Positions 9,445-18,118 of a stretch of 64,000 nucleotides of DNA are shown here, in pieces. The notes below the pieces were generated by a model. The model was given only the letters and a program-made list of their open reading frames with translations, searched no databases and was not told where the DNA came from. How positions within the stretch are numbered: the first letter of the stretch is position 1; each line of letters begins with the position of its first letter. This DNA comes from Hyphomicrobiales bacterium (GTDB lineage Bacteria > Pseudomonadota > Alphaproteobacteria > Rhizobiales > Rhizobiaceae). The position numbers were made by a program, and so were the translations under genes. The stretch is taken from positions 151,306 through 215,305 of the forward strand of contig UCKS01000019.1 of the NCBI GenBank assembly GCA_900473045.1, read 5' to 3'.

Positions 9445-9687
9445 ATGAGTACAATTTGCATCAATGATGGAGATGAATGTACCTCGGATATGGGTACATT
9501 TAAGCCGCGTCGCTTCGTCTCGCGACTGAAGGGGCTCGGTTGGTTTATGATCGTCTGGATTTTGGGCCGTGAAGAAAAGCGGCTGAGCCGCATTGCCCTT
9601 TCCGAGCTGACGGATGAGCAGCTTGCCGATATCGGCGTCACGCCGGCCGAGGCACGCCGGGAGGCGGCGCGGCCGTTCTGGAACTGA
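9445..9687 (+). CDS. DUF1127 small protein
   Basis: An 80-residue protein with a C-terminal DUF1127 motif: LSELTDEQLADIGVTPAEARREAARPFW, at about 52-79. DUF1127 proteins are small arginine-rich proteins, some of which bind RNA or act in phosphate and stress responses in alphaproteobacteria (family knowledge). The N-terminal ~45 residues include a hydrophobic stretch around GLGWFMIVWIL. A GGAGG site 5-6 bases before the ATG supports the start. It is divergent from the MocR regulator with paired inverted repeats between them, so it is the likely regulated target. It ends 15 bases from the convergent arsC stop. Confidence 0.8.
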   Translation: MSTICINDGDECTSDMGTFKPRRFVSRLKGLGWFMIVWILGREEKRLSRIALSELTDEQLADIGVTPAEARREAARPFWN

Positions 9688-9702
9688 CAGCGGTGTTTCA
9701 GG

Positions 9703-10050
9703 CTACAGCAGTTCCTGGACCTTCGCCTTCGGACGACAGAGTTTTGCGCCTCTTTCCGTCACCACGATCGGCCTCTGCATCAACTCCGGATGGGCCAGCA
9801 TGGCGTCGATAATCTGCCGGTCCGTCTTGCTCTCGTCATCGAGCTTGAGCGACAGGTATGCGGGCTCTTTGGTCCGCAGCAACTGGCGCGGCGCCATGTC
9901 CATCGCCAGCAGAAGAGCCAGCATCTCTTCATGGCTTGGCGGTGATGCCATGTAGTCGATAATCGCAGGTTCGGTGCCTGCCTCGCGAATGAGCTTGAGA
10001 ACCGAGCGGGACGTATCGCAACGACGATTGTGATAAATCATGACGGTCAT
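9703..10050 (-). CDS. arsC: Arsenate reductase, glutaredoxin-coupled ArsC family
   Basis: A 115-residue ArsC of the thioredoxin-fold, glutaredoxin-dependent class, which reduces arsenate to arsenite. The N-terminal YHNRRCDTSR carries the catalytic Cys; family members usually have NPxCGTSR, so the Pro-to-Arg and Gly-to-Asp changes around the Cys are noteworthy. The RPIVVTERGAKLCRP block near residues 92-106 matches the arsenate-binding region. No arsB, arsR or acr3 gene is nearby, so it may serve generally or have another substrate. The start at 10050 has AAAGG 8 bases upstream; 10056 is an alternative. Confidence 0.85.
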   Translation of the reverse strand: MTVMIYHNRRCDTSRSVLKLIREAGTEPAIIDYMASPPSHEEMLALLLAMDMAPRQLLRTKEPAYLSLKLDDESKTDRQIIDAMLAHPELMQRPIVVTERGAKLCRPKAKVQELL

Positions 10051-10493
10051 GAGCATGCCTTTGGTGTAGATAGGAGCGATTGGAAGAAGTTTGGCGAACG
10101 ATGCCGGGAGAATGGTCTGCGCCTAGCATGAGAATGTATGCGGCTTCGTGACAGCTGGGAGATGCTATTCTCTGGTTTAGTGCGCAAAAATACGCTCTTT
10201 GGTTGTTTGGAATCAGCGATAGAGGTCTTGAGTTGATTGTCACGCAAAAGCTCGACAAAGAAAAGCGGCTAGAAATAGGGATACGCCATCATTCCACCGC
10301 TTGTTGAAATTCGCTCAGAATGGCATCCAACCGACAAACACGTCAGACGTGGAGCGGCCGCCCGTTAGAGGGCTTGAGTTGTATGCGGATGAGATGAATG
10401 CGGTTCTGAACCGCAGTCTTGCGAAGTTATCCGGCGTTCGATCTGGCTTTCGCCGGGGACTGTCAGCACGGCAGGATGTCGTGGCGAACTGCC
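10051..10493. other. Gene-free stretch between arsC and lipoprotein
   Basis: About 440 bases with lower GC than the flanks, particularly 10130-10310. Several short open frames on both strands lack ribosome sites and family features. No tRNA-like or terminator-like structure with a T-run was identified. It contains the arsC promoter; otherwise I see nothing assignable. Confidence 0.5.
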
Positions 10494-10901
10494 TCAGCGG
10501 CAACCCGTACCACCCGCAGCCCAGCGCTTGATATCCGTGGTCATCCTTGCCCCTACGGTCTCGTTGAAAAGCGGCCCGAACGCCTGCAGCCGCGCAGGGT
10601 GCCCCTCTGCCTGAACCACTGCCAGCGGTCGCGATTCGGGGGAATTGCGCTTGACGATCAGGATGCGTGGACGCCCGGAGAAGGAATTCAGTTCCGGCGC
10701 GAGGCGATACGGCTTGAAGGCTGCATCACCGGACTTGAACCAGCAGGCATTGGCGCCGAGGGCCACCCGCTCCATGGTTGCCAATGCGGCGGTATTGCCG
10801 GCTGGCGCTGGAGGAGCTTCCGTCTGGCAGCCAGCGACAATCCCAAGAACGGCTATGGATCCGGCAGTGGCCACGGAACGGATGAAAGCTGCAGCGCGCA
10901 T
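10494..10901 (-). CDS. Putative lipoprotein of unknown function
   Basis: A 135-residue protein with a lipoprotein signal peptide: charged n-region MRAAAFIRS, a hydrophobic core and the lipobox GIVAGC with the lipidated Cys at residue 25. The mature part has two further Cys (one near 53 and the penultimate residue), which could form a disulfide in the periplasm. No family was recognised. It starts 49 bases after purQ on the same strand and may be read through from the pur operon. The basic residue after the Cys (QTEA) does not resemble the classic Asp+2 inner-membrane retention signal, so outer-membrane sorting is possible. Confidence 0.7.
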   Translation of the reverse strand: MRAAAFIRSVATAGSIAVLGIVAGCQTEAPPAPAGNTAALATMERVALGANACWFKSGDAAFKPYRLAPELNSFSGRPRILIVKRNSPESRPLAVVQAEGHPARLQAFGPLFNETVGARMTTDIKRWAAGGTGCR

Positions 10902-10949
10902 GAAAGCCCCTTTGATTCGGTCTCTAGGTGCCTTCTAGCAGGTCGAATG

Positions 10950-11621
10950 TTAAGCAGCGATTACATCGAGCGCCGAAGCGAACAATCCGCGTCCGTCCGA
11001 ACCGCCATGGGCGGCTTCGATCAGGTTTTCCGGATGCGGCATCATGCCGAGGACGTTGCCTCCAGCATTGACGATCCCGGCGATGTCGTTGACCGAACCG
11101 TTCGGATTGGTGCCTGCGGCATAGCGGAAAACCACCTGGCCGTTATCTTCGATGCTCTGGAGCGTTTCCGCATCGGCAAAATAATTGCCATCGTGATGGG
11201 CAACCGGGCAGCGGATGATCTGGCCCTGTTCATAGGCCCGGCTGAAGTCGGTATTGGCGTTGACGACTTCGAGCTTGATTTCCTTGCAGACGAATTTCAG
11301 CGAGGCATTGCGCATCAGAGCGCCCGGCAGGAGGCCCGCTTCGACGAGAATCTGGAAGCCGTTGCAGACACCCAGCACCTTGACGCCGGCTTCGGCCTTG
11401 GCCTTGATTGCCTGCATCACCGGCATGCGCGCCGCGATCGCGCCACAGCGCAGGTAGTCGCCGTAGGAGAAGCCGCCGGGAATGACGATCAGATCGACAT
11501 CCGGAATGTCCGTTTCGGTCTGCCAGATGGTGACCGGCGCCTTGCCGGAAATCTTGGTCAGTGCTGCGATCATGTCGCGGTCACGATTGAGGCCTGGAAG
11601 CTGAACGACGGCGGATTTCAT
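10950..11621 (-). CDS. purQ: FGAM synthase glutaminase subunit PurQ
   Basis: A 223-residue class I glutamine amidotransferase that supplies ammonia to PurL in step 4 of purine synthesis. The nucleophile is Cys86 in GVCNGFQ, and the catalytic His196 and Glu198 lie in [20 protein letters not shown] at 48-60 is the PurQ signature. Its ATG overlaps the stop of a small upstream frame as ATGA, so its translation may depend on coupling to that frame (see the frameshifted gene next to it). It belongs to the purC-purS-purQ run on the minus strand. Confidence 0.96.
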   Translation of the reverse strand: MKSAVVQLPGLNRDRDMIAALTKISGKAPVTIWQTETDIPDVDLIVIPGGFSYGDYLRCGAIAARMPVMQAIKAKAEAGVKVLGVCNGFQILVEAGLLPGALMRNASLKFVCKEIKLEVVNANTDFSRAYEQGQIIRCPVAHHDGNYFADAETLQSIEDNGQVVFRYAAGTNPNGSVNDIAGIVNAGGNVLGMMPHPENLIEAAHGGSDGRGLFASALDVIAA

Positions 11622-11880
11622 GGGTGCGGTTCAAACCTGGATTGGGCCTCGGCAAGCTCACGCAATTCGAGGCGGTTTTCTATTCTCTCCAAACGCTCAT
11701 CGATCCGATGAAGCATTGCATAGAGCGTGTTGATGTCGTTTTGATGGGCATGCAACGACAGTCTTATCGAGTCGAGCCTATTTCGCTTCGAAGGTCACGG
11801 ATCGCATTGTCGGATTTGTCGGCCCTAACGTGCACACGCCGCAAAATCTCATGAATGAGCTCCTGAGTGCCATCAGCCAT
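11618..11880 (-). pseudogene. Small coiled-coil gene upstream of purQ, frameshifted
   Basis: Reading starts at 11880 with MADGTQELIHEILRRV and runs in frame to about residue 33, then meets TAA at 11766-11764. The -1 frame, open from 11794, continues with clear coiled-coil coding (LHRIDERLERIENRLELRE) to a TGA overlapping the purQ ATG at 11621. Joined near residues 31-34, the two parts give one ~86-residue protein with charged heptad repeats, a typical small rhizobial coiled-coil protein. No canonical slippery heptamer (X XXY YYZ) lies at the junction, so a frameshift mutation or sequencing error is more likely than programmed shifting. Confidence 0.6.
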
Positions 11881-11884
11881 GAAA

Positions 11885-12079
11885 CTAGCCCAGCTTCTCC
11901 AAGCGATTTCCGAACAATGTACGCTTGAGCACCTCTGTTCGTTCACGACCTTCCGCCAATTCCCGGTTGGTTTCCCGCATAAAGGTCACCAATTCGTCCA
12001 GAGACTGCGCGGTTTCTTGAAGTCGACGGTCAAGTTCCAAAACTTCCGCGTAGAGCATTTCTTTCGTAACTTCGGCCAT
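11885..12079 (-). CDS. Small coiled-coil protein between purS and purQ
   Basis: A 64-residue, highly charged helical protein (MAEVTKEMLYAEVLEL..., with RETNRELAEGRERTEVLK). Leu and other hydrophobics recur with heptad spacing through residues 9-55, predicting a coiled coil. A GAGGTGG ribosome site lies 7 bases before the ATG. It sits 20 bases after purS, and its stop is 4 bases before the start of the frameshifted coiled-coil gene, so it is embedded in the purine operon. Function is unknown; no catalytic motif is visible. Position and ribosome site argue that it is translated. Confidence 0.6.
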   Translation of the reverse strand: MAEVTKEMLYAEVLELDRRLQETAQSLDELVTFMRETNRELAEGRERTEVLKRTLFGNRLEKLG

Positions 12080-12099
12080 CCGACCACCTCATTCAACCA

Positions 12100-12342
12100 T
12101 CAGGCGAGTGAGATAGTGTAATTCTCAATCACCGTGTTGGCGAGGAGTTTCTCGCACATGGCTTTCACTTCGGCTTCAGCCTTTGCCTTGTCGGCAGTGT
12201 CGATTTGCAGATCGAAAACCTTGCCCTGGCGGACATGGCCGATGCCGTCGAAGCCGAGAGCGCCAAGGGCGCCCTCGATTGCCTTGCCCTGGGGGTCGAG
12301 AACGCCGTTTTTCAGCGTCACTGTTACGCGTGCGTTGATCAC
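12100..12342 (-). CDS. purS: FGAM synthase subunit PurS
   Basis: An 80-residue PurS, the small dimeric subunit that bridges PurQ and small-type PurL. The N-terminal ARVTVTLKNGVLDPQGKAIE and the GFDGIGHVRQGKVFDLQ segment are family signatures. It lies 16 bases after purC and precedes two small coiled-coil genes and purQ. Presence of PurS fits the 744-residue PurL in the same window; large single-chain PurL species lack it. Confidence 0.95.
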   Translation of the reverse strand: MINARVTVTLKNGVLDPQGKAIEGALGALGFDGIGHVRQGKVFDLQIDTADKAKAEAEVKAMCEKLLANTVIENYTISLA

Positions 12343-12358
12343 TGTCGTCTTTTCCTGC

Positions 12359-13123
12359 TTATTTCACCAAAACCGGGCCGGAGCCGCGGGGTGGTTCGTT
12401 CTCGTTCATGATGCCAAGGCGGCGGGCCACTTCCTGGTAAGCCTCGACGAGGCCTCCCATGTCGCGGCGGAACCGGTCCTTGTCCATCTTTTCCTTGGTC
12501 TCGACGTCCCACAGACGGCAGCTATCCGGCGAAATCTCGTCGGCCAGGATGATGCGCATCATGTCGCCTTCGAACAGGCGGCCGCATTCGATCTTGAAAT
12601 CGACCAGCTGAATGCCGACGCCGAGAAACAGGCCGGTGAGGAAGTCGTTGATGCGGATGGCAAGTGCCATGATGTCATCAAGTTCCTGCGGGCTTGCCCA
12701 GCCGAATGCTGTGATATGCTCTTCGGAGACCATCGGGTCATCAAGCGCATCGGCCTTGTAGTAGAACTCGATGATCGAGCGCGGCAGAACCACGCCTTCC
12801 TCGATGCCAAGGCGCTTGGACAGCGAGCCGGCAGCAACGTTGCGCACGACGATCTCGAGCGGAATGATTTCCACTTCCTTGATCAGCTGCTCGCGCATGT
12901 TGAGGCGGCGGATGAAGTGGGTGGGAATGCCGATACGGTTCAGATTGGTAAAGATATATTCCGAAATCCGGTTGTTGAGCACACCCTTGCCGTCGATGAT
13001 CTCATGCTTCTTGGCATTGAAGGCCGTAGCATCATCTTTGAAGAACTGAATCAGAGTGCCCGGCTCAGGACCTTCGTAAAGGATCTTGGCCTTGCCCTCG
13101 TAGATACGGCGGCGACGGTTCAT
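12359..13123 (-). CDS. purC: SAICAR synthetase PurC
   Basis: A 254-residue phosphoribosylaminoimidazole-succinocarboxamide synthase, which joins CAIR and aspartate with ATP. Signatures are [20 protein letters not shown] near the start, the [31 protein letters not shown] block around 75-105 (key EVVVRN-like segment) and VDFKIECGR. The start [13 protein letters not shown] is chosen by family; a 22-codon upstream extension is unlikely. It is the first gene of the purC-purS-purQ run. Confidence 0.95.
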   Translation of the reverse strand: MNRRRRIYEGKAKILYEGPEPGTLIQFFKDDATAFNAKKHEIIDGKGVLNNRISEYIFTNLNRIGIPTHFIRRLNMREQLIKEVEIIPLEIVVRNVAAGSLSKRLGIEEGVVLPRSIIEFYYKADALDDPMVSEEHITAFGWASPQELDDIMALAIRINDFLTGLFLGVGIQLVDFKIECGRLFEGDMMRIILADEISPDSCRLWDVETKEKMDKDRFRRDMGGLVEAYQEVARRLGIMNENEPPRGSGPVLVK

Positions 13124-13368
13124 GAATGATGTCTCTATCTTTAAAGGCGCTCTTGGGCTGCGCACTCGGTATTTTCTAAGGCGGTCCATAACTGAAATGA
13201 AACCATTTCACAATCGGGGACTGATCCGATCCCCTGAATTAGGTCGCCTCAATTGGGTTCAGGGTACCACGAAAGTCGTCTTGCCGGAAAACTTCGCATT
13301 GCACTTTCGGCGGCCTTTTGGTTTATGGGCGAAAAGCGAAACGTAAAACGGTTTTTTGGAGATCGGAG

Positions 13369-13683
13369 ATGACCAATATGCAGGATCGCGAAAAGGCGTT
13401 CGAATCGAAATTTGCTCTTGATGAAGAGTTGAAGTTCAAGGCCGAGGCGCGCCGCAACAAGCTTCTTGGTCTTTGGGCTGCCGAGCTTCTGGGCAAGAGC
13501 GACCCGGCAGCCTACGCAAAGGACGTCGTCGCCGCCGATTTCGAAGAGGCTGGCCACGAGGATGTCGTGCGCAAGATCCGCGCTGATTTCGATGCGGCCG
13601 GTATCGCCCTGACGGACGACCAGATTCGTCTGAAGATGCTTGAGCTTCTGTCCGAAGCCGTCACGCAGATTCAGAACGGCTGA
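13369..13683 (+). CDS. F1-ATPase inhibitor subunit zeta family (DUF1476)
   Basis: A 104-residue DUF1476 protein. In Paracoccus denitrificans this family is the zeta subunit that blocks ATP hydrolysis by the F1Fo-ATPase; in other alphaproteobacteria the inhibition is weaker or unproven (family knowledge). The N-terminal DREKAFESKFALDEELKF is the segment that would insert into F1, and the LLGLWAAELLGKS helix follows. The start at 13369 matches family proteins; ATG 13378 is possible. It is a single gene with its own terminator, divergent from purC and remote from any atp genes. Confidence 0.9.
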   Translation: MTNMQDREKAFESKFALDEELKFKAEARRNKLLGLWAAELLGKSDPAAYAKDVVAADFEEAGHEDVVRKIRADFDAAGIALTDDQIRLKMLELLSEAVTQIQNG

Positions 13684-13705
13684 TATCGCTGTATTGCCTA
13701 TTTTG

Positions 13706-13734
13706 AACCGCCCGAGCTTTCGGGCGGTTTTTTT
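13706..13734. terminator. Bidirectional terminator after the zeta-family gene
   Basis: Perfect stem CCGCCCGA-GCTT-TCGGGCGG at 13708-13727 followed by seven T. The T-run overlaps the TAA of the convergent minus-strand gene. Confidence 0.9.
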
Positions 13735-14038
13735 ATGCCTTGCGGCCGCTCAGGACCATTGTGTGCACAGGTTCGTCGGATGTTTCCGGCCGCCGCCAGC
13801 TGCCGGAACGGATAAATGTCGCAAGGTCCGCTTTGGTCATTGGCCGGGCGAAGGCCTTGCAGCGTATCACAGCCGAGATCGCGCAGAATATGGCGTGGTG
13901 GATCGTCTTCACACTCTCGGTGACGACTTCGATATCGAGCGAAGACCGATATCCGATCAGCTTGCGCTGCTCGGCCGCCTCGATGAGCGGCGTGACGAGG
14001 GCGAGATCGATCTTGAGGCGGCTCGGATTGAGCTTCAT
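13733..14038 (-). CDS. Conserved-looking protein of unknown function
   Basis: A 101-residue mostly helical protein with a hydrophobic centre (HHAIFCAISAVIRCKAFA, about 47-64) and a Trp/Arg-rich tail (FIRSGSWRRP). No motif or family was recognised. It lies 42 bases after the alpha/beta hydrolase on the same strand and ends within a bidirectional terminator, which fits the last gene of a two-gene unit. Amino acid composition is normal for a folded protein, unlike the Arg/Pro/Ser-rich open frame on the other strand. The ribosome site is weak, so the start is uncertain. Confidence 0.55.
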   Translation of the reverse strand: MKLNPSRLKIDLALVTPLIEAAEQRKLIGYRSSLDIEVVTESVKTIHHAIFCAISAVIRCKAFARPMTKADLATFIRSGSWRRPETSDEPVHTMVLSGRKA

Positions 14039-14080
14039 CAGGCCGACGATCGAGGGAGCCGCTAAAGTGTCGCAACCAGA

Positions 14081-14635
14081 TCAGGGCTGCAGCCGGTTGA
14101 GAAACTGGGCAAAGACCATCGTGCCTTCCGGCCAGGGGCCGTGCCCAGATTCACTGTTGATATGTCCGGATTCGCCAGCATCAACCAAAAGGGAGCCCCA
14201 GGCATTGGCGACGTCGCCCGCATGTTCATAGGAGCCGAATGGATCGTTGCGGCTTGCCACGACCAGACTTGGAAATGGCAGCGGATCGCGGGGGTAGGGG
14301 CCGAACGTCATCAGGTGTTTCGGGCGGATCTTCTGATTGGTCACCTCTGGAGGTGCAACGAGGAAGGCGCCGGCGATCTTCTTTTCGATATGCGGCAGCG
14401 CATGAAGCGCGGTTGCCACGCCAAGCGAGTGCGCGACGATGACGATGGGCTTGGTCGACGCATTGATGTCGTCGATCATCCTCTTGACCCAATCTTCGCG
14501 CACGGGCTTGGCCCATTCAGCCTGCTCGACGCGCCGCGCCGAGGCAAGTTTGTTCTGCCATCGGGTTTGCCAATGGTCCGGTCCGGAATTGGTGTAACCG
14601 GGTACGATCAGGATATCTGCTTCGGATGCTTTCAT
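14081..14635 (-). CDS. RBBP9/YdeN-type alpha/beta hydrolase
   Basis: A 184-residue small serine hydrolase of the RBBP9/YdeN family. The N-terminal ILIVPGYTNSGPDHWQTRW is the family signature. The nucleophile Ser lies in VAHSLG (near 73), the acid in ASRNDPFG (near 130), and the His in GESGHINSESGHGPW (near 155-162). The substrate is unknown; family members hydrolyse short esters in vitro. The start at 14635 follows the family; a 30-codon upstream extension is ignored. It is followed on the same strand by a small unknown gene. Confidence 0.88.
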   Translation of the reverse strand: MKASEADILIVPGYTNSGPDHWQTRWQNKLASARRVEQAEWAKPVREDWVKRMIDDINASTKPIVIVAHSLGVATALHALPHIEKKIAGAFLVAPPEVTNQKIRPKHLMTFGPYPRDPLPFPSLVVASRNDPFGSYEHAGDVANAWGSLLVDAGESGHINSESGHGPWPEGTMVFAQFLNRLQP

Positions 14636-14860
14636 GATAACGGCGATTTGAGGTCGAGGAGAGCGGAAGTCAAGTGTAAGACTGACAGATTTGGTATATG
14701 CTGGTTGCACGGTGCGATTGGTCACGACGCCCCGTGGCGAAAAAACGCCAATACCGGGAGCATCGCATTTCGGTCTATCCTACCGGACTGCCCTTCAAGC
14801 CGACACTAGTGATTGTTCTCGAATGACGTGACGCCGCGTGTTTCAGGAGGAGAATTGGTC

Positions 14861-15667
14861 ATGACAGCATTTCATGTAATGGCAGGATCCGGTGCCGGGC
14901 TCGCACATCCGGACATTCGCAGGATCGGCGTTGCCGACGTTTTTGACGCGCTGCGCCTCGGTTGGCAGGATTTCAACGCAAAGCCGTCCCACTACGTTTT
15001 TCTCTGCCTGATCTATCCCATCGCCGGTGTCGTTCTGGCCACCTGGAGTTCGGGCGTCAACATGCTGCCGCTGGTCTATCCGCTGGTTTCAGGCTTTGCC
15101 CTTGTGGGACCGGTCGCTGCCATCGGTCTTTACGAGATCAGCAGACGGCGGGAAATCGGCATGGACACGTCATGGCGGCATGCCTTCGATGTGCGCCGTT
15201 CTCCAGCGCTTGCGTCGATCCTCGGGCTCGCCTTCATGCTGGTCGTGCTGTTTGTCGTCTGGTTGCTGGTTGCGCAGTCGCTCTACACGCAACTGTTCGG
15301 CGACATGCCTGCGGCATCGCTGTCGGCGCTTTACCATCAGGTCACCGGAACTGATCAGGGCTGGAGCCTCGTCGTGATTGGCAATGCCGTTGGCTTTGTC
15401 TTCGCTGTGATCGTGCTTTCCACCGTGGTCGTGTCATTTCCGTTGCTGCTTGAGCGGGATGTCGGCGCCGTTGCAGCCATCGAAACGTCGGTACGGGCAA
15501 CGCTTGCCAATCCGCTTCCGGTCGCTGTTTGGGGATTGATCGTGGCTGCCGGTCTGGTCATCGGCTCGATCCCGGTTTTCGTCGGTCTCGCCGTCATCAT
15601 GCCGATCCTCGGACATGCGACGTGGCATCTTTACCGCAAGATGGTTGTCGCACCGCAAGGCAAGTAA
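14861..15667 (+). CDS. DUF2189 integral membrane protein
   Basis: A 268-residue protein with about six hydrophobic segments, matching the DUF2189 membrane family. The start MTAFHVMAGSG is chosen because an AGGAGG site lies 9 bases upstream. The VFDALRLGWQDFNAKPSHY segment before the first helix is typical of the family, and helices follow near 50-65, 78-95, 125-150, 175-200, and 220-255. No function is established for the family; DUF2189 genes often lie near cytochrome oxidase or respiratory genes elsewhere, but not here. Confidence 0.8.
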   Translation: MTAFHVMAGSGAGLAHPDIRRIGVADVFDALRLGWQDFNAKPSHYVFLCLIYPIAGVVLATWSSGVNMLPLVYPLVSGFALVGPVAAIGLYEISRRREIGMDTSWRHAFDVRRSPALASILGLAFMLVVLFVVWLLVAQSLYTQLFGDMPAASLSALYHQVTGTDQGWSLVVIGNAVGFVFAVIVLSTVVVSFPLLLERDVGAVAAIETSVRATLANPLPVAVWGLIVAAGLVIGSIPVFVGLAVIMPILGHATWHLYRKMVVAPQGK

Positions 15668-15694
15668 CGCAACGTAACCTAGCAATCGCGAGAA

Positions 15695-15715
15695 GTGCCG
15701 CCGTCGTGGCGGCAC
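15695..15715. terminator. Hairpin between convergent DUF2189 and PilZ genes
   Basis: Perfect 8-bp stem GTGCCGCC-GTCGT-GGCGGCAC without a clear T-run. Its position midway between two convergent stops suggests a transcription end signal, but an intrinsic terminator is not fully met. Confidence 0.45.
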
Positions 15716-15739
15716 GTGTATTGCTGCGGCATGGGAGAT

Positions 15740-16045
15740 TTAGCGGAAATATTTGTAATAGGACGAGATTTGCGCCGAGGTATTGGAGGATGCATTCAGG
15801 CGAATACCGATCTTGTCGCCGCGATACCACTGAACAACACCGGTCAAATGGCCAAACTCGTCGCTTTGGATAGAGACTTCCTGGCCGGTCTTGGCGTTGA
15901 TATCGAAATAGAGCTGAAAACAAATTCCGGCCGACGACAGGTCCTTGACGATCCCCCGGCTCGACCCACCCTTGCAGGTCACTTCACCGGTGAATTTCGT
16001 TTCCGTGCGCACGGCTTTGCGTTCGATTGTCTGCTGGCTCGGCAT
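15740..16045 (-). CDS. PilZ domain protein (c-di-GMP binding)
   Basis: A 101-residue single-domain PilZ protein. The c-di-GMP motifs are recognisable: an RxxxR-like ERKAVRTETK near the start (about 8-16) and DLSSAGI for the [D/N]xSxxG box (about 36-42). Such proteins act as cytoplasmic c-di-GMP receptors affecting motility, polysaccharide or adhesion. A membrane diguanylate cyclase gene lies in the window at 34.3 kb, but no functional link is shown. The start at 16045 is chosen on domain position; an in-frame extension to 16126 exists. Confidence 0.82.
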   Translation of the reverse strand: MPSQQTIERKAVRTETKFTGEVTCKGGSSRGIVKDLSSAGICFQLYFDINAKTGQEVSIQSDEFGHLTGVVQWYRGDKIGIRLNASSNTSAQISSYYKYFR

Positions 16046-16161
16046 GGTCCACCCAACTTTTTCGCCTTCATTCCTTTGCAGTCTCTCCCGGAAGATTGAC
16101 GAAAGGCTTGGAGAATTCAGTCGCAATTGAACGAACTGGGTCGAAATCGGACATTTCAGCC

Positions 16162-16192
16162 AAAAAAGTGCGGAGAGCTTTTGGCTCTCCGC
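16162..16192 (-). terminator. Terminator downstream of purB
   Basis: On the minus strand GCGGAGAGC-CAAAA-GCTCTCCGC, then AC and six T. Located just past the purB stop. Confidence 0.9.
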
Positions 16193-16200
16193 TGCGATTA

Positions 16201-17502
16201 TCAGCCAAAGACGCGGCGGAAGATCGTGTCGACATGCTTGGTGTGATAGCCAAGATCGAATTTCTCGCGGATTTCCGCTTCCGGCAGAGCTGCCCGTACT
16301 TCCGCGTCGGCCAGAAGCTCTTCGAGGAAATCTGCACCCTTTTCCCAGACCTTCATGGCATTGCGCTGCACCAGACGGTAGCTGTCCTCACGCGACACGC
16401 CGGCCTGGGTGAGGGCCAGAAGCACGCGCTGGCTCATCACCAGACCGCGGAACTTGTTCATGTTCTTCAGCATATTTTCCGGGTAGATCACCAGCTTCTC
16501 GATGACACCGGCCAGACGGTTGAGAGCGAAGTCGAGGGTGATCGTTGTATCCGGGCCGATGGCGCGCTCGACACTGGAATGGCTGATATCGCGCTCGTGC
16601 CAGAGTGCGACATTTTCCATGGCCGGAACCACCGACATGCGTACCAGACGGGCAAGGCCGGTCAGGTTTTCGGTCAGCACCGGATTGCGCTTGTGCGGCA
16701 TGGCCGACGAACCCTTCTGGCCGGGCGAAAAGAACTCTTCCGCTTCCAGAACCTCGGTGCGCTGCATGTGGCGGATTTCGGTGGCGACGTTTTCGATCGA
16801 CGATGCGATGACGCCGAGTGTGGCGAAGAACATCGCATGACGGTCACGGGGGATCACCTGGGTGGAGATCGGCTCGGCAACGAGGCCGAGCTTCTCGCAG
16901 ACATATTCCTCCACATGCGGATCGATATTGGCAAAGGTGCCGACGGCGCCGGAGATGGCACCGGTGGCAATTTCCGTGCGGGCAGCAACCAGGCGGGCGC
17001 GGTTGCGGCTCATCTCGGCATAGAAGCGGGCGAATGTCAGGCCCATCGTTGTCGGCTCGGCATGGATGCCGTGGCTGCGGCCGATGCGGACGGTATCCTT
17101 GTGTTCGAAGGCGCGGGTCTTCAGTGCGCTCAGCACGCGGTCGAGATCGGCAAGCAGCAGGTCGGCGGCGCGTACCAGCTGAATGTTGAAGGTCGTGTCG
17201 AGTACGTCGGACGAGGTCATGCCCTGGTGGACGAACCGGCTGTCGGGGCCAATGAATTCGGCCAGATGCGTCAGGAAGGCGATGACGTCATGCTTGGTAA
17301 CGGCTTCGATTTCGTCGATACGGGCAACGTCGAAAGTCGCAGAACCACCCTTTTCCCAGATCGTCCGGGCGGCGTCCTTGGGGATGACGCCGAGATCAGC
17401 CAGTGCGTCGCAGGCATAGGCTTCGATTTCGAACCAGATGCGGAATTTGGTTTCCGGGGACCAGATGGCCACCATTTCCGGCCGGGAGTAACGGGGGATC
17501 AT
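16201..17502 (-). CDS. purB: Adenylosuccinate lyase
   Basis: A 433-residue PurB of the fumarase/aspartase superfamily, splitting SAICAR and adenylosuccinate in purine synthesis. The superfamily signature is [11 protein letters not shown] with the catalytic Ser loop at 265-274. TSSDVLDT near 97-103 and the GRSHG segment with His near 144 supply other active-site residues. It lies 61 bases after a membrane protein gene and is the last gene of the rpe-DUF2259-membrane protein-purB run, closed by a strong terminator. Confidence 0.96.
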   Translation of the reverse strand: MIPRYSRPEMVAIWSPETKFRIWFEIEAYACDALADLGVIPKDAARTIWEKGGSATFDVARIDEIEAVTKHDVIAFLTHLAEFIGPDSRFVHQGMTSSDVLDTTFNIQLVRAADLLLADLDRVLSALKTRAFEHKDTVRIGRSHGIHAEPTTMGLTFARFYAEMSRNRARLVAARTEIATGAISGAVGTFANIDPHVEEYVCEKLGLVAEPISTQVIPRDRHAMFFATLGVIASSIENVATEIRHMQRTEVLEAEEFFSPGQKGSSAMPHKRNPVLTENLTGLARLVRMSVVPAMENVALWHERDISHSSVERAIGPDTTITLDFALNRLAGVIEKLVIYPENMLKNMNKFRGLVMSQRVLLALTQAGVSREDSYRLVQRNAMKVWEKGADFLEELLADAEVRAALPEAEIREKFDLGYHTKHVDTIFRRVFG

Positions 17503-17563
17503 GGGCTTCAGCTTTCGTGACGATGGGAGTTGGCTGAGCCTCTAGCAAAGATAGCCGGCAATC

Positions 17564-18118
17564 TCAACGTTGCTGTTTCGGCATCCGGCCGCTCAGCCAC
17601 AGGCTGGTCAGTGCGAGAGCGGCAAAACCGAGCGGCAGATAGAGGCGGATGCCCATGACGATGAACTGATAGATCGCGCTCGCAGAGGTGAACGTGAATT
17701 GGTAGACCCAGGTGCCGGTGCCGAACGGTGCATGCCAACGGGCATAGAAAATCCGGTAATCGATGGCAAAGAGAAGAGCCGTGGTGATGATGGTGCAAAG
17801 GGTCAGGCAGAGGAAGAACGCCGCAAAACGGGTTTCCCGGCCCCTGCCGATCGCGCCGAAACGGCCAAGCAACAGGGCGAACGGCCAGGACACCAGGCCG
17901 CCAGCGAAGAACAGCACAAGAATACTGGACAGTTGAGACGTTTCGGCGCCGTTGCGCAGATAGAGTGCGGCGAGCGCCGACATGGCCATCATCACGCCCC
18001 ATAAGGGCGCCCCCAGCAGAACTTCCCACAGGCCGGGTAGAGCCAAACGCAGCCGCTGTGCGGCTTTCCCCGTCAGATCGCGTTGCGCGTCCGTTTCCGC
18101 ATGCTCGGGTGCACTCAT
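17564..18118 (-). CDS. Integral membrane protein coupled to DUF2259
   Basis: A 184-residue protein with a hydrophilic N-terminus ([14 protein letters not shown]) and four to five hydrophobic helices (about 32-52, 62-82, 95-118, 135-155, 158-172). No family name was recognised. Its ATG overlaps the DUF2259 stop as ATGA, and DUF2259 in turn overlaps rpe, so the three are translationally coupled. Coupling to a secreted protein suggests an envelope role (inference). A longer open frame upstream of 18118 overlaps DUF2259 out of frame and is not used. Confidence 0.75.
   Translation of the reverse strand: MSAPEHAETDAQRDLTGKAAQRLRLALPGLWEVLLGAPLWGVMMAMSALAALYLRNGAETSQLSSILVLFFAGGLVSWPFALLLGRFGAIGRGRETRFAAFFLCLTLCTIITTALLFAIDYRIFYARWHAPFGTGTWVYQFTFTSASAIYQFIVMGIRLYLPLGFAALALTSLWLSGRMPKQQR

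Noticed and set aside
10301..10531. 76-codon plus-strand frame in the arsC-lipoprotein gap
   Set aside because: No ribosome site, and the end overlaps the lipoprotein gene; no recognisable features.
11764..11794. Programmed -1 frameshift in the coiled-coil gene before purQ
   Set aside because: No X XXY YYZ slippery heptamer or obvious stimulatory stem was seen, so mutation or sequencing error is the simpler reading.
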